Of a DNA stretch of 64,000 bases, positions 40,992 through 49,982 are shown piece after piece. The first letter of the stretch is position 1; the number at the start of each line of letters is the position of its first letter. This stretch comes from Aquabacter sp965279295 (lineage in GTDB: Bacteria; Pseudomonadota; Alphaproteobacteria; Rhizobiales; Xanthobacteraceae). The notes under the pieces are model-generated. The model had not been told where the DNA came from. It worked only from the letters and a program-made list of their open reading frames with translations, and made no database searches. Position numbers and translations under genes: made by a program. The stretch is taken from the NCBI GenBank assembly GCA_965279295.1, contig CBDIHQ010000011.1. The stretch is one strand, 5' to 3'.

Positions 40992-41909
40992 ATGCGAAAC
41001 GTCCTCCTCGCCAGTCTGCTGGCGTTCTCCACCCCCGCCTTTGCCGCCCCCGTCTCCGTCGAGGTGCGCAACGAGAGCGAGCCGGTGCTGTGTGCCGAGA
41101 AGGACAATGTCGCCTTGGTGTTCGCCGCACCGGCGGTGCGCGCGTTCCGCATCGAGGCGCGCCACCCCGCCTATATCGGCATGCTCAACGCCGACCGCAC
41201 TGCGCCCGACTGGACCCAGTGCGATATGTCCGGCGACACCCGCTTTGCCGCGAAGCCGCGCACGCAGATCCTGTTCCGCTCCTCGCAATTCAAGCTCGTG
41301 GGCTTCACCTTCCCAAGCTTCTGGCGCGCGCCGGATGTGCCGGTGAAGATCGCCGGGCGGACCTTCAACGGCCTGCACATGGTGCAGCTCTGGGCGCGTT
41401 CGCCGCGCGGACTGTACGAAAGCCTCGTGGTCTATCCCCCTGACGGCTATTGGCGCGCCCGCCCGCTGCCGCCGAGCCACCTGCCTGTCGCGGCCTATGG
41501 CTCCTCCTTTCTGGTTGGACCGGTTGAAACCGACGTGCGGCCACTGGTCAAGCTGAAGGAAATCGCGTTCGACCCCGGGGCCAGCACCTTCACCCTCTCC
41601 TTCGCCGCCGGCGGCACCGCCCGCATGCGCATTTCCGCGCTGGACCGCGAACGCCAGACGCTCGACGTGACGCTGGACGGGGTGGCGACGGACCGCCCGT
41701 TCGCGGCGCTGCGCTCCATGTATGTCACAGCCTTCAACAACGACGTCGCGGCGGTCGCCTGGAAGCCGCCGGGCGTGGCCGGCTGGCGCGAGCAGCCGAT
41801 CTTGGATTTCCCCGGCGGCCCGGCCCTGGAACTCTGGGCCGGCCGCCTCTCCCCCTCGCGCCACAACACCAGCGCCCCGGACATGGTGTTCGGACCGTTC
41901 GCGGACTGA
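40992..41909 (+). CDS. exported protein of unknown function
   Basis: The 305-residue product has a signal peptide (MRNVLLASLLAFSTPAFA, cleavage after AFA). The rest looks like a soluble periplasmic beta-rich protein with frequent Trp/Phe/Tyr and no transmembrane helix. I do not recognise the family. Two cysteines (VLCAEKD and TQCDMSG) could form a disulfide. It is followed after about 80 bp by nagZ on the same strand, where many Rhizobiales carry a cell-envelope gene, so an envelope role is plausible but unproven. Confidence 0.72.
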   Translation: MRNVLLASLLAFSTPAFAAPVSVEVRNESEPVLCAEKDNVALVFAAPAVRAFRIEARHPAYIGMLNADRTAPDWTQCDMSGDTRFAAKPRTQILFRSSQFKLVGFTFPSFWRAPDVPVKIAGRTFNGLHMVQLWARSPRGLYESLVVYPPDGYWRARPLPPSHLPVAAYGSSFLVGPVETDVRPLVKLKEIAFDPGASTFTLSFAAGGTARMRISALDRERQTLDVTLDGVATDRPFAALRSMYVTAFNNDVAAVAWKPPGVAGWREQPILDFPGGPALELWAGRLSPSRHNTSAPDMVFGPFAD

Positions 41910-41990
41910 TCCCCGCGCCAGTGTGGGAGAAAGCGGCCGGCGGCCCGCCCCCGCCTTGACGCCGCGCCGGCCCGCCGATACGCCCGTACC

Positions 41991-43004
41991 ATGACCTCGC
42001 GCGCCTTCATCACCGGCCTTGCCGGGCTCGTGCTCCTCGACGAGGAGCGCGCCTTCCTGAAGGAGGCCGCGCCCTGGGGCCTCATCCTGTTCGCCCGCAA
42101 CGTGCAGACCCCCGAGCAGGTGCGCATCCTGATCGAGGAGGCCCGCACCGCTCTCGGCTGGCGCGCGCCGGTGCTGATCGACCAGGAAGGCGGCCGGGTG
42201 CAGCGGATGCGCCCCCCTCACTGGCGCGATTACCCGCCCGGCGAAGCCTTCGGCCGACTTTATCAACAAGACCCTGAACGTGGCCTGTCGTCAGTGCGGT
42301 TGAACTCACGCTTGATCGCGGCAGATCTGGCTGAAGTCGGGATCGATGTCGACTGCCTGCCGGTGGCGGATCTGCGCCTGCCGGAGGGCCACGGCATCAT
42401 CGGCAACCGGGCCTATGGCGACACGCCGGAGCAGGTCTCAGCCCTGGCCCGCGCCGCCGCCGAGGGGCTGCTGGAGGGCGGCGTCCTCCCCGTGGTCAAA
42501 CATATTCCCGGCCACGGCCGCGCCCCGGTCGACAGCCACGAGCGCCTGCCGCAGGTGGACGCGCCCCGCGAGCTTCTGGAGCGCACCGACTTCGCGACGT
42601 TCCGCCCGCTCAACGACCTGCCGCTGGCGATGACCGCGCATGTGGTCTATTCGGCCATCGACCCAGACAATCCCGCCACCACCTCGAAGCGGGTGATGGA
42701 CGAAATCGTGCGTGGCTTCATAGGCTTCACCGGCCTTGTGATGAGCGACGACCTCTCCATGGGGGCGCTTGCAGGCACCCTCGCCACCCGTTCCGTGGCC
42801 GCGCTCGCCGCCGGGTGCGACATGCTCCTGCACTGCAACGGCCGGATGGACGAGATGATGCCAATCGCCGCTGAGGCCCCCCTTCTCTCCGGCCTCGCCG
42901 CGGAGCGCGCCGACGCGGCGCTGGCTTTCCGCAAGGACCCGGCCGAATTCGACCTGGAAGCCGTCCGTCGCGAACTGGCGGCGCTGGCCGACGCGCCGGC
43001 CTGA
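41991..43004 (+). CDS. nagZ: beta-N-acetylhexosaminidase (GH3)
   Basis: NagZ removes GlcNAc from anhydro-muropeptides during peptidoglycan recycling in the cytosol. The 337-residue protein is a single GH3 domain of usual length. It has LIDQEGGRVQRM, the catalytic His in VKHIPGHGRAPVDSHERLP, and VMSDDLSMGAL with the nucleophile Asp. It leads the nagZ-scpA-scpB block; scpA starts 5 bp after its stop. Confidence 0.95.
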   Translation: MTSRAFITGLAGLVLLDEERAFLKEAAPWGLILFARNVQTPEQVRILIEEARTALGWRAPVLIDQEGGRVQRMRPPHWRDYPPGEAFGRLYQQDPERGLSSVRLNSRLIAADLAEVGIDVDCLPVADLRLPEGHGIIGNRAYGDTPEQVSALARAAAEGLLEGGVLPVVKHIPGHGRAPVDSHERLPQVDAPRELLERTDFATFRPLNDLPLAMTAHVVYSAIDPDNPATTSKRVMDEIVRGFIGFTGLVMSDDLSMGALAGTLATRSVAALAAGCDMLLHCNGRMDEMMPIAAEAPLLSGLAAERADAALAFRKDPAEFDLEAVRRELAALADAPA

Positions 43005-43008
43005 CATC

Positions 43009-43815
43009 ATGACCGAGGCGCCCCCTCCCCCCGAATTCGCCGAGGACACCCCGGCCACCGCGGGAGAGGGCGCCTTCGTTGTGGACATCGAAGGTTTCGA
43101 GGGACCTCTCGACCTCCTGCTCGCCCTCGCCCGCACCCAGAAGGTGGACCTGACCCGCCTCTCGATCCTCGCCCTTGCCGACCAATACCTTGCCTTCATC
43201 GATGCGGCGCGGAAGGTGCGGCTGGAACTGGCGGCGGACTATCTCGTGATGGCGGCGTGGCTCGCCTATCTCAAATCCCGCCTGCTGCTGCCGCCTCCGC
43301 CGAAGGAGGATGGGCCGAGCGCTGAGGAGATGGCGGACGCCTTCGCCCGGCGCCTGCGGCATCTCGAGCGCATTCGCCAAGCCGCGCAACGGCTTATGGC
43401 GCGCACCCGGCTCGGTGTGGACGTCTTTGCCCGGCGACTCCCGGAAGCCAAAGCGGCGCTGCCGGGGCGGGTGGTCTATGACGCCAGCCTCTACGATCTC
43501 CTCTCCGCCTATGCCACGCAGCGCCAGCGCACCGCCCTCTCCTATGTCACCCTCAAGACGCGGGCGGTGTGGTCGCTGGCGGAAGCGCGCGCGCGATTGG
43601 AACGGCTGGTGGGCGCCGAGCATGGCGACTGGGTGCGGCTGGACCTGTACCTGATCGACTATCTCGCCCAACCCGAGCAGCGCGCCACCGCGCTCGCCTC
43701 CTGCTTCTCCGCAAGCCTTGAGATGGTGCGCGAGGGGACGCTGGATATCCGCCAGGACGCGCCGTTCTCCCCGCTCTGGCTGCGGCCGCGCGGGACCCAG
43801 GAATCCCTACTATGA
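43009..43815 (+). CDS. scpA: segregation and condensation protein A
   Basis: ScpA is the kleisin subunit of the SMC condensin and works in chromosome segregation. The 268-residue protein has the diagnostic FEGPLDLLLALARTQKVDLTRLSI near the N-terminus and the winged-helix region at the C-terminus. A Pro-rich leader of about 25 residues precedes the kleisin helix. It overlaps scpB (ATGA). Confidence 0.95.
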   Translation: MTEAPPPPEFAEDTPATAGEGAFVVDIEGFEGPLDLLLALARTQKVDLTRLSILALADQYLAFIDAARKVRLELAADYLVMAAWLAYLKSRLLLPPPPKEDGPSAEEMADAFARRLRHLERIRQAAQRLMARTRLGVDVFARRLPEAKAALPGRVVYDASLYDLLSAYATQRQRTALSYVTLKTRAVWSLAEARARLERLVGAEHGDWVRLDLYLIDYLAQPEQRATALASCFSASLEMVREGTLDIRQDAPFSPLWLRPRGTQESLL

Positions 43816-44528
43816 GCCGCGCCTCCCCGCGTATCGACCTGTTCGACGCGCGCCCGCTGGACGAGCGCGAGGCCGCCCTGGTGCGCGACATGCGCACGGT
43901 CGAGGCCCTGTTGTTTGGCTCCTCCCTGCCGCTGGATGCCGTGACCCTCGCAGCCCGTCTGCCGAAGGACACCGACATTCTCGCCCTCATGGACATGCTG
44001 ACGGCGGACTATGCCCGGCGCGGCGTCAATGTGGTGCGGGTCGCGGGCGGCTGGATGCTGCGCACCGCACCGGACCTTGCCGAGGTGGCAGGAGAGGGCG
44101 CGCCCGAAATGCGCAAGCTCTCGCGGGCGGCGACCGAAGTGCTGGCCATCGTTGCCTATCACCAGCCCGTCACCCGCGCCGAAATCGAGGATATTCGCGG
44201 CGTCTCCACCTCCAAGGGCACGCTGGATGTGCTGCTGGAAAGCGGCTGGGTGCGCCTGCGCGGCCGCCGCCGGGCGCCCGGACGGCCCGTGACCTATGGC
44301 ACCACACCGGCATTCCTGATCCATTTCGGCCTCGACGCGGTGCACGACCTGCCGGGGATCGAAGAGATGAAGGGGGCCGGCCTGATCGATCCGCGTGTGC
44401 CCTCCGGCTTCGCCATCCCCCTGCCCTCGGATGATGACCGCCTGCGGGACGACGAGGAGCCGCTGGAGCCCGAACTGCTCGACCTCATCCTCACTCCCGC
44501 ACCGGAAGAGGAAGAGGACGAGACATGA
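43812..44528 (+). CDS. scpB: segregation and condensation protein B
   Basis: ScpB dimerises and binds ScpA in the SMC complex. The 238-residue protein shows two winged-helix domains with VEALLFGSSLPL, LSRAATEVLAIVAYHQPVTRAEIEDIRGV and TTPAFLIHFGLDAVHDLPG. An acidic tail rich in Glu/Asp ends the protein. Its last bases overlap the start of an ABC ATPase gene (ATGA), an unusual partner for scpB. Confidence 0.95.
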   Translation: MSRASPRIDLFDARPLDEREAALVRDMRTVEALLFGSSLPLDAVTLAARLPKDTDILALMDMLTADYARRGVNVVRVAGGWMLRTAPDLAEVAGEGAPEMRKLSRAATEVLAIVAYHQPVTRAEIEDIRGVSTSKGTLDVLLESGWVRLRGRRRAPGRPVTYGTTPAFLIHFGLDAVHDLPGIEEMKGAGLIDPRVPSGFAIPLPSDDDRLRDDEEPLEPELLDLILTPAPEEEEDET

Positions 44529-45607
44529 GCGCCCTCGCCATGCGCGAACCGGCGCCGACCGCCCTCGCCAAGGGCCTGAATTTTCTGGATGTTCACCTGT
44601 CATACGGGCGCGTGGAGGCGGTGCGCGGCGTGTCGCTGGAGGTGCGGCCGGGCGAAGTCCTTTGCCTGCTCGGTCCCTCCGGTTGCGGCAAGACCTCGCT
44701 GCTGCGTCTCGCCGCCGGCATCGAGGTGCCCGACGCAGGCCGCATCCTGATCGACGGGCAGGAGGTCGCCGGACCTCTCGGCGTCGTACCGCCGGAGCGG
44801 CGCGGCGTCGGGCTGGTGTTCCAGGACTATGCCCTGTTCCCCCACCTCACCATTCTCCAGAACGTGATGTTCGGGCTCGACCGCCTGCCGCGCGCCACGG
44901 CGCGGGACGAGGCGATGCGGGCGCTGGCGCGGGTCGACCTCGGAGGTGTCGAGGCCGCTTATCCCCATGAACTCTCAGGCGGGCAGCAGCAGCGGGTGGC
45001 GCTTGCCCGCGCGCTGGCGCCACGGCCGGGCATCCTGCTGCTGGACGAGCCGTTCTCCGGCCTGGACCGGCGGCTGCGGGACCAGGTGCGGGCCGACACG
45101 CTGGCGGTGCTGCGCGATGTGCGCGCCACGGCGATGATCGTCACCCACGATCCCGAGGAGGCGATGCGCCTTGCCGACCGCATCGCCCTGCTTCGCGACG
45201 GCGAACTGGTGCAGGTGGACACGCCGGAAACCCTCTACCGCACCCCGGTGGACCTTGGCGTCGCCCGCTTCTTCTGCGAACTGAATGAGGTGCCGGCACG
45301 CGTGCGGGCCGGCGTGGCGGACACGCCGCTGGGGCGATTTCCCGCCCCCGCAATCTCCGACGGGCCGGCGGTGGCGGCGGTGCGACCCCAGGGCATCGCT
45401 TTTGCTGTGAGTGGCGAGGGGCTGACGGGGCGGATCATCGAGCGACGTTCCCTTGGGGAAATCGACCTTGTGCTGGTGGCGGTGGAAGGGTTAGATCGTC
45501 CGTTGACGGCACGGCTGCGGACCAGCGGTCCGGTGCAAACGGGCGAGAAAGTCGGGCTTTTGATCGACCCGGCGGAAGTCCTTGTTTTCGCCTTCTCCGG
45601 GTCCTAG
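44525..45607 (+). CDS. orphan ABC ATPase, Fe3+/spermidine-type (FbpC/PotA-like)
   Basis: The 360-residue ATPase has Walker A GPSGCGKTS, Q-loop VFQDYALFPHLTI, signature LSGGQQQRVALARAL, Walker B ILLLDEP and switch His in IVTHDPEEA. A C-terminal TOBE-like region with VRPQGIAFAV places it in the CUT1/Fbp/Pot importer group. There are no permease or binding-protein genes nearby, and it is translationally coupled to scpB. It might serve importers encoded elsewhere, or a different role; the sequence alone does not decide. Confidence 0.88.
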   Translation: MSALAMREPAPTALAKGLNFLDVHLSYGRVEAVRGVSLEVRPGEVLCLLGPSGCGKTSLLRLAAGIEVPDAGRILIDGQEVAGPLGVVPPERRGVGLVFQDYALFPHLTILQNVMFGLDRLPRATARDEAMRALARVDLGGVEAAYPHELSGGQQQRVALARALAPRPGILLLDEPFSGLDRRLRDQVRADTLAVLRDVRATAMIVTHDPEEAMRLADRIALLRDGELVQVDTPETLYRTPVDLGVARFFCELNEVPARVRAGVADTPLGRFPAPAISDGPAVAAVRPQGIAFAVSGEGLTGRIIERRSLGEIDLVLVAVEGLDRPLTARLRTSGPVQTGEKVGLLIDPAEVLVFAFSGS

Positions 45608-45699
45608 TGTCGCCGCTCGAAAAAGCGTGGCACGGGCGCAAGCCTGAGGCCGGCTACAATCAAGAGACTCGGCGACGAGACTCTCACGGAGGGTGAGTG

Positions 45700-45930
45700 A
45701 TGGGTTCGATGAGCATCTGGCACTGGATCGTAGTGCTGGCCGTGGTGCTCCTCCTGTTCGGTCGCGGCAAGATCTCCGACCTGATGGGCGACGTGGCCAA
45801 GGGCATCAAGTCCTTCAAGAAGGGGATGGCCGAGGACGAGACACCTGCGCCGTCCACCGCGCCCGAGGCCCCGCGAAACATTCCGCATCAAGTACCCAGC
45901 TCGGCCGAGGCCGAGAAGAAGCCGGTCTGA
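45700..45930 (+). CDS. tatA: Sec-independent protein translocase TatA
   Basis: TatA multimerises to let folded proteins cross the inner membrane. The 76-residue protein has an N-terminal transmembrane helix (IWHWIVVLAVVLLLFG), the FGRGKISDLMGD hinge and an amphipathic helix (VAKGIKSFKKGM), then a disordered tail. The ATG at 45700 has GGAGGG seven bases upstream; a GTG three bases earlier is less likely. tatB follows after 51 bp. Confidence 0.95.
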   Translation: MGSMSIWHWIVVLAVVLLLFGRGKISDLMGDVAKGIKSFKKGMAEDETPAPSTAPEAPRNIPHQVPSSAEAEKKPV

Positions 45931-45981
45931 CGGCACCCCACGAGGAGAGGGCGGCGGCATAGTCGCCGGCAATAGGCCGTC

Positions 45982-46512
45982 ATGTTCGACATCGGCTGGT
46001 CGGAACTGATGCTGATCGGCGTGGTTGCGCTGATCGTCATCGGTCCAAAAGAGTTGCCTTCCGTCCTGCGTACGGTCGGCAAAACCATCGCCCGCGTGCG
46101 CCGCATGGCCGGGGAGTTCCAAGGGCAATTTCAAGATGCCCTAAGGGAAGCTGAGCTTTCCGAAATCCGCAAGGACATCGGCGACATCGTCGGCGGTGCC
46201 GGCGGTGCCGGCGAGAGCGTGAAGAAAAGCTTCCCCGGCATGGATGTGCTCGACCCGCTGCGCTCGATCCGTGAGGAAATCCGCTCCACCGTGGAAAGCG
46301 CGGGCAAGCCGGCAGCGCCTGTCGCGGCCGTGGAAAGCGGTAGCGAGACTTTGGCCGCCGCACCGACACCCCCGATCACGAGCGAGCCCCTGGTGCCCCT
46401 GCCCGAGCCTGCCGCAGAGCCGGAAATCAATCTGCCCTTGCCGATTTCTCCGATCACGCCTGCCCCGGTGGCGGCGGAAGACAAGCCTCCCCAGAGCGGA
46501 ACGCCGACATGA
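45982..46512 (+). CDS. tatB: Sec-independent protein translocase TatB
   Basis: TatB forms the Tat receptor with TatC. The 176-residue protein starts MFDIGWSELMLIGVVALIVIGPKELP, with the conserved Glu in the membrane segment and the GPKELP hinge. An amphipathic helix and a Pro/Ala/Glu-rich tail complete it. It overlaps tatC by ATGA. Confidence 0.95.
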   Translation: MFDIGWSELMLIGVVALIVIGPKELPSVLRTVGKTIARVRRMAGEFQGQFQDALREAELSEIRKDIGDIVGGAGGAGESVKKSFPGMDVLDPLRSIREEIRSTVESAGKPAAPVAAVESGSETLAAAPTPPITSEPLVPLPEPAAEPEINLPLPISPITPAPVAAEDKPPQSGTPT

Positions 46513-47309
46513 GCGAGGAGGAAATCGACGCCTCCAAGGCCCCCTTGATCGATCATTTGATCGAGCTGCGTTCGCGGCTGATCAAGTCGGTCATTGCATT
46601 CATGTTGGCGTTCTTCTTGTGCTTTTTCTTCGCCAAGCAGATCTACAACATCCTGCTGTGGCCCTATGAATTCGCCTCCGGCTTCAGCGGTAACGTGAAG
46701 CTGATCTACACGGCACCGCAGGAATTCCTGTTCACCCAGATCAAGCTCGGCATGTTCGGCGCGGCCTTCCTGTCGTTCCCGATCGTGGCGACGCAGATCT
46801 ACATGTTCGTCGCGCCGGGCCTCTACAAGCACGAGAGGCAGGCCTTCCTGCCCTATCTGGTGGCGACACCCTTCTGCTTCCTGGCGGGCGCGGCCTTCGT
46901 CTATTTCGGCGCCATGCCGCTGGCCATGAGCTACTTCCTGAACATGCAGCAGGTCGGCGGCGACGGGCGCGCGGAAATCTCGCTGCTGCCGAAGGTGAGC
47001 GAATATCTCTCGCTCATCACGACCCTGATCCTCGCCTTCGGCATCACCTTCCAGCTTCCGGTGGTCCTGACGCTGCTGGCGCGCATCGGCATCCTCACCT
47101 CGGACCAGCTTAAGAAGGCGCGGCGCTTCGCCATCGTCGGCGTGTTCATCGTCGCCGCCGTGCTGACGCCGCCGGACGTGGTCTCGCAGCTCGCCCTTGC
47201 GATCCCGACGCTCCTTCTCTACGAGATTTCCGTCTATCTGGTGCGCATCGTCGAGAAGCGCCGGGCAGCGGAGGAGAAGGCCCGAGAGGCAGCATCCGAC
47301 GCCGCCTGA
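46509..47309 (+). CDS. tatC: Sec-independent protein translocase TatC
   Basis: TatC recognises twin-arginine signal peptides. The 266-residue protein has the N-terminal IDHLIELRSRLIKS, six transmembrane helices, the family block KHERQAFLPYLVATPFCFLAGA in pieces, and ADVVLTPPD-like VLTPPDVVSQLALAIPTLLLYE. It ends with a charged Glu/Arg/Ala-rich tail. It closes the tat operon; a family D repeat follows. Confidence 0.96.
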   Translation: MSEEEIDASKAPLIDHLIELRSRLIKSVIAFMLAFFLCFFFAKQIYNILLWPYEFASGFSGNVKLIYTAPQEFLFTQIKLGMFGAAFLSFPIVATQIYMFVAPGLYKHERQAFLPYLVATPFCFLAGAAFVYFGAMPLAMSYFLNMQQVGGDGRAEISLLPKVSEYLSLITTLILAFGITFQLPVVLTLLARIGILTSDQLKKARRFAIVGVFIVAAVLTPPDVVSQLALAIPTLLLYEISVYLVRIVEKRRAAEEKAREAASDAA

Positions 47310-47370
47310 CGCGGCGCGTGATGCGCATTTCCTAAGGTTTTTGGACGGAGGCCGTCCTCTCTCCCAAGCG

Positions 47371-47451
47371 TCATGGCCGGGCTCGTCCCGGCCATCCACG
47401 CGGTTCCGTCTAGTGGAGAGGCGTGGATGCCCGGGACAAGCCCGGGCATGA
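47371..47451. repeat. family D palindromic repeat between tatC and serS
   Basis: Two CCGGG-centred inverted units (CATGGCCGGGCTCGTCCCGGCC and GCCCGGGACAAGCCCGGGC, each given in part) face each other around CCACGCGGTTCC. The unit recurs at 35465. It fills most of the gap between tatC and serS, so serS transcription may cross it. Confidence 0.8.
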
Positions 47452-47493
47452 CCGTGGTTTGGGGCGTCCGCCGTTTCCTCGGAGTCGGTCGAT

Positions 47494-48906
47494 ATGCACG
47501 ACATCAAATGGATTCGCGACGAGCCCGAGGGTTTGGTGCGCGCTCTCGTCCGGCGGCAGGTGCCCCAGGCGGACGCGACCGCCCTGCGCGATAAGCTCCT
47601 GGGGCTGGACGAACAGCGCCGCGCCACCCTCACCACGCTTGAGACCCTGCTCGCCCGCCGCAATTCCGCGTCCAAGGACATCGGCCAGGCCAAGGCCGCC
47701 AAGGACGAAGCGCGCGCCGCCGCCCTCATGGAAGAGGTCGCCAAGCTCAAGACCGACGTGCCGGCGCTGGAAGCGCAGGTGAAGGAGATCGAGAGCACGC
47801 TCAACGACGAACTCGCCGCCATTCCCAACGTCCCGCTCGATCAGGTGCCGGACGGCAAGGACGAGCACGACAATGTGGAACTGAAGGTGGTCGGCACAAA
47901 GCCCGACTTCGCCTTCACCCCCAAGCAACATTTCGAGGTGGGCGAGGCGCTCGGCCTCATGGACTTCGAGACCGCCGCCAAGCTTTCCGGCGCGCGCTTC
48001 GTGGTGACGAAGGGGCCGATGGCGCGGCTGGAGCGGGCGCTGGGGCAGTTGTTCCTGGATGTGCATACCGGCGTCGAGCACGGTTACACTGAGGTGAACC
48101 CGCCGCTGCTGGTGCGCAACGACGCGATGTTCGGAACCGCGCAACTTCCCAAATTTCGAGACGACCAGTTCCCTACGCTTAAATCTCTCCCAAAAGCCGA
48201 ACAAGAAGCGAAGTTTGAGGCTGCCCATCCAAAGGGTAGCTGGAGTCGGCTTTTATTTAGTTCTGAAGAGTTCAGGAGTGAACTGCTCTGGCTCATCCCC
48301 ACCGCCGAAGTCCCGCTGACCAACCTCGTCCGCGAATCCATCCTCACCGAGGACGAACTCCCGCTGCGCTTCACCGCCTGCACCCCCTGCTTCCGCGCCG
48401 AGGCGGGATCGGCCGGGCGGGATACGCGGGGGATGATCCGGCAGCATCAGTTCACCAAGGTGGAACTGGTCTCCATCACCACGCCGGAGCAGGCGCTGGC
48501 GGAGCATGACCGCATGCTGGCCTGCGCCGAGGCGGTGTTGCAGAAGCTTGGCCTGCATTATCGCGTGGTGACGCTCTGCACCGGCGACATGGGCTTCGCC
48601 TCGCAGAAGACCTACGACATCGAAGTCTGGTTGCCGGGGCAGAACGCGTTTCGCGAGATTTCCTCCTGCTCGGTCTGCGGCGACTTCCAGGCCCGGCGGA
48701 TGAACGCGCGCTATCGCCCGAAGGACGCCAGCGGCAAGCCGGGCGCGCCCCGCTTCGTCCACACGCTCAACGGCTCCGGCGTCGCGGTCGGCCGCGCGCT
48801 GGTGGCGGTGCTGGAGAATTACCAGCAGGAGGACGGCTCCGTCATCGTGCCGGAGGCTTTGCTGCCGTACATGGGCGGGATCACCAAGATCGAGAAGATG
48901 GGATAG
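47494..48906 (+). CDS. serS: seryl-tRNA synthetase
   Basis: SerS charges tRNA-Ser. At 470 residues it is about 40 longer than the usual 425-430. The N-terminal coiled-coil arm, motif 2 (FRAEAGSAGRDTRGMIRQHQF in pieces) and motif 3 (NGSGVAVGRALVAVLENY) are intact. Extra length sits at about residues 220-266, between LPKFRDDQF and LIPTAEVPLTN. The DNA there (48151-48290) is only 47% G+C by my count, against well over 60% around it. The frame is preserved. GGAGTC precedes the ATG. Confidence 0.95.
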   Translation: MHDIKWIRDEPEGLVRALVRRQVPQADATALRDKLLGLDEQRRATLTTLETLLARRNSASKDIGQAKAAKDEARAAALMEEVAKLKTDVPALEAQVKEIESTLNDELAAIPNVPLDQVPDGKDEHDNVELKVVGTKPDFAFTPKQHFEVGEALGLMDFETAAKLSGARFVVTKGPMARLERALGQLFLDVHTGVEHGYTEVNPPLLVRNDAMFGTAQLPKFRDDQFPTLKSLPKAEQEAKFEAAHPKGSWSRLLFSSEEFRSELLWLIPTAEVPLTNLVRESILTEDELPLRFTACTPCFRAEAGSAGRDTRGMIRQHQFTKVELVSITTPEQALAEHDRMLACAEAVLQKLGLHYRVVTLCTGDMGFASQKTYDIEVWLPGQNAFREISSCSVCGDFQARRMNARYRPKDASGKPGAPRFVHTLNGSGVAVGRALVAVLENYQQEDGSVIVPEALLPYMGGITKIEKMG

Positions 48907-48940
48907 GGATCCGTCTCCCTCCCCCCTCGCACACCGCATT

Positions 48941-49057
48941 CCCTCTCCCGCTTGCGGGGGAGGGGTAGGGAGGGGGAATGGCGACGAAACAGCGGGTGCA
49001 GCGCTTTTTGTGAGGCTCCGGCCCCCTCCCCAGCCCTCCCCCGCAAGCGGGAGAGGG
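48941..49057. repeat. family A palindromic element between serS and surE
   Basis: Two full inverted arms with a core of about 45 bp occupy nearly all of the 181-bp gap. The right arm ends 31 bases before the surE start codon. Confidence 0.88.
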
Positions 49058-49087
49058 AGCCGCCCGAAAACAGGAAAAGAGACACAC

Positions 49088-49861
49088 ATGCGCATCCTGG
49101 TGACGAACGACGACGGCATCCACGCCCCCGGCCTCGACGCCTGCGTGCGCATCGCTCAAGCCCTGTCCGATGACGTGTGGGTGGTTGCGCCGGAAACCGA
49201 CCAGTCCGGCGTTGCCCATTCGCTCTCCCTGTCCGATCCGCTGCGGCTGCGCGAAGTGGCTCCGCGCCGGTTCGCGGTGAAGGGCACACCCACGGATTGC
49301 GTGATCATGGCCGTGCGCCACATCCTCGACGCGCGTCCCGACCTGGTGCTGTCCGGCGTCAACCGCGGGCAAAACATCGCCGAAGACGTGAGCTATTCCG
49401 GCACCGTGGCCGGCGCCATCGAGGGCACCATCCTCGGCATTCCCTCGATTGCATTGTCCCAGGCATTCGGCCCCACCACGCGCGATAATCCCAGCTACGA
49501 CACGGCCGAGACCCACGGCCCCGGGGTGATTCGCACCCTGCTGAAGGAAGGGGTGCCGCCGGGCGTCGTCATCAATGTGAACTTCCCGGACCGCAAGCCG
49601 GACGCCGTCGGCGGCATCGCGGTGACGGCCCAGGGCAAGCGCGACCAGAACCTGATGCGCATCGAGGCGCGGCACGACGGGCGTAACAACCCGTATTTCT
49701 GGATCGCCTTCGAGCGCCGGATCTCCGCCACAATTCCCGGCACGGATCTGCGCGCGTTGGACCAGGGCTTTATCTCCGTCACCCCGCTGCGGGTAGACCA
49801 GACCGACGAGCCCTTCATGACCCGGCTTGCCCTGGTGTTCGAGGAAAGCAAAGGCGGCTGA
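49088..49861 (+). CDS. surE: 5'/3'-nucleotidase SurE
   Basis: SurE is a metal-dependent nucleoside monophosphatase linked to stationary-phase survival. The 257-residue protein has MRILVTNDDGIHAPGL with the metal-binding DD, PETDQSGVAHSLSL, LSGVNRGQNIAEDVSYSGTV in pieces and GIPSIALSQ. The ATG at 49088 is preferred; the upstream open frame is translated repeat DNA. It follows serS, as is usual in this group; the customary pcm gene is not next, ndk is. Confidence 0.95.
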   Translation: MRILVTNDDGIHAPGLDACVRIAQALSDDVWVVAPETDQSGVAHSLSLSDPLRLREVAPRRFAVKGTPTDCVIMAVRHILDARPDLVLSGVNRGQNIAEDVSYSGTVAGAIEGTILGIPSIALSQAFGPTTRDNPSYDTAETHGPGVIRTLLKEGVPPGVVINVNFPDRKPDAVGGIAVTAQGKRDQNLMRIEARHDGRNNPYFWIAFERRISATIPGTDLRALDQGFISVTPLRVDQTDEPFMTRLALVFEESKGG

Positions 49862-49982
49862 GGGGCGCCGGCAGCGCGCGCGCCAGCCGCCTTCCCTTGC
49901 CGCAGGCTGGCATCGCTGCTAAGAGCCCGCGTCCACGCCTTGAGCGTGGAATTCCGATTTCAGAAAAAACAGGACGGTGAAC

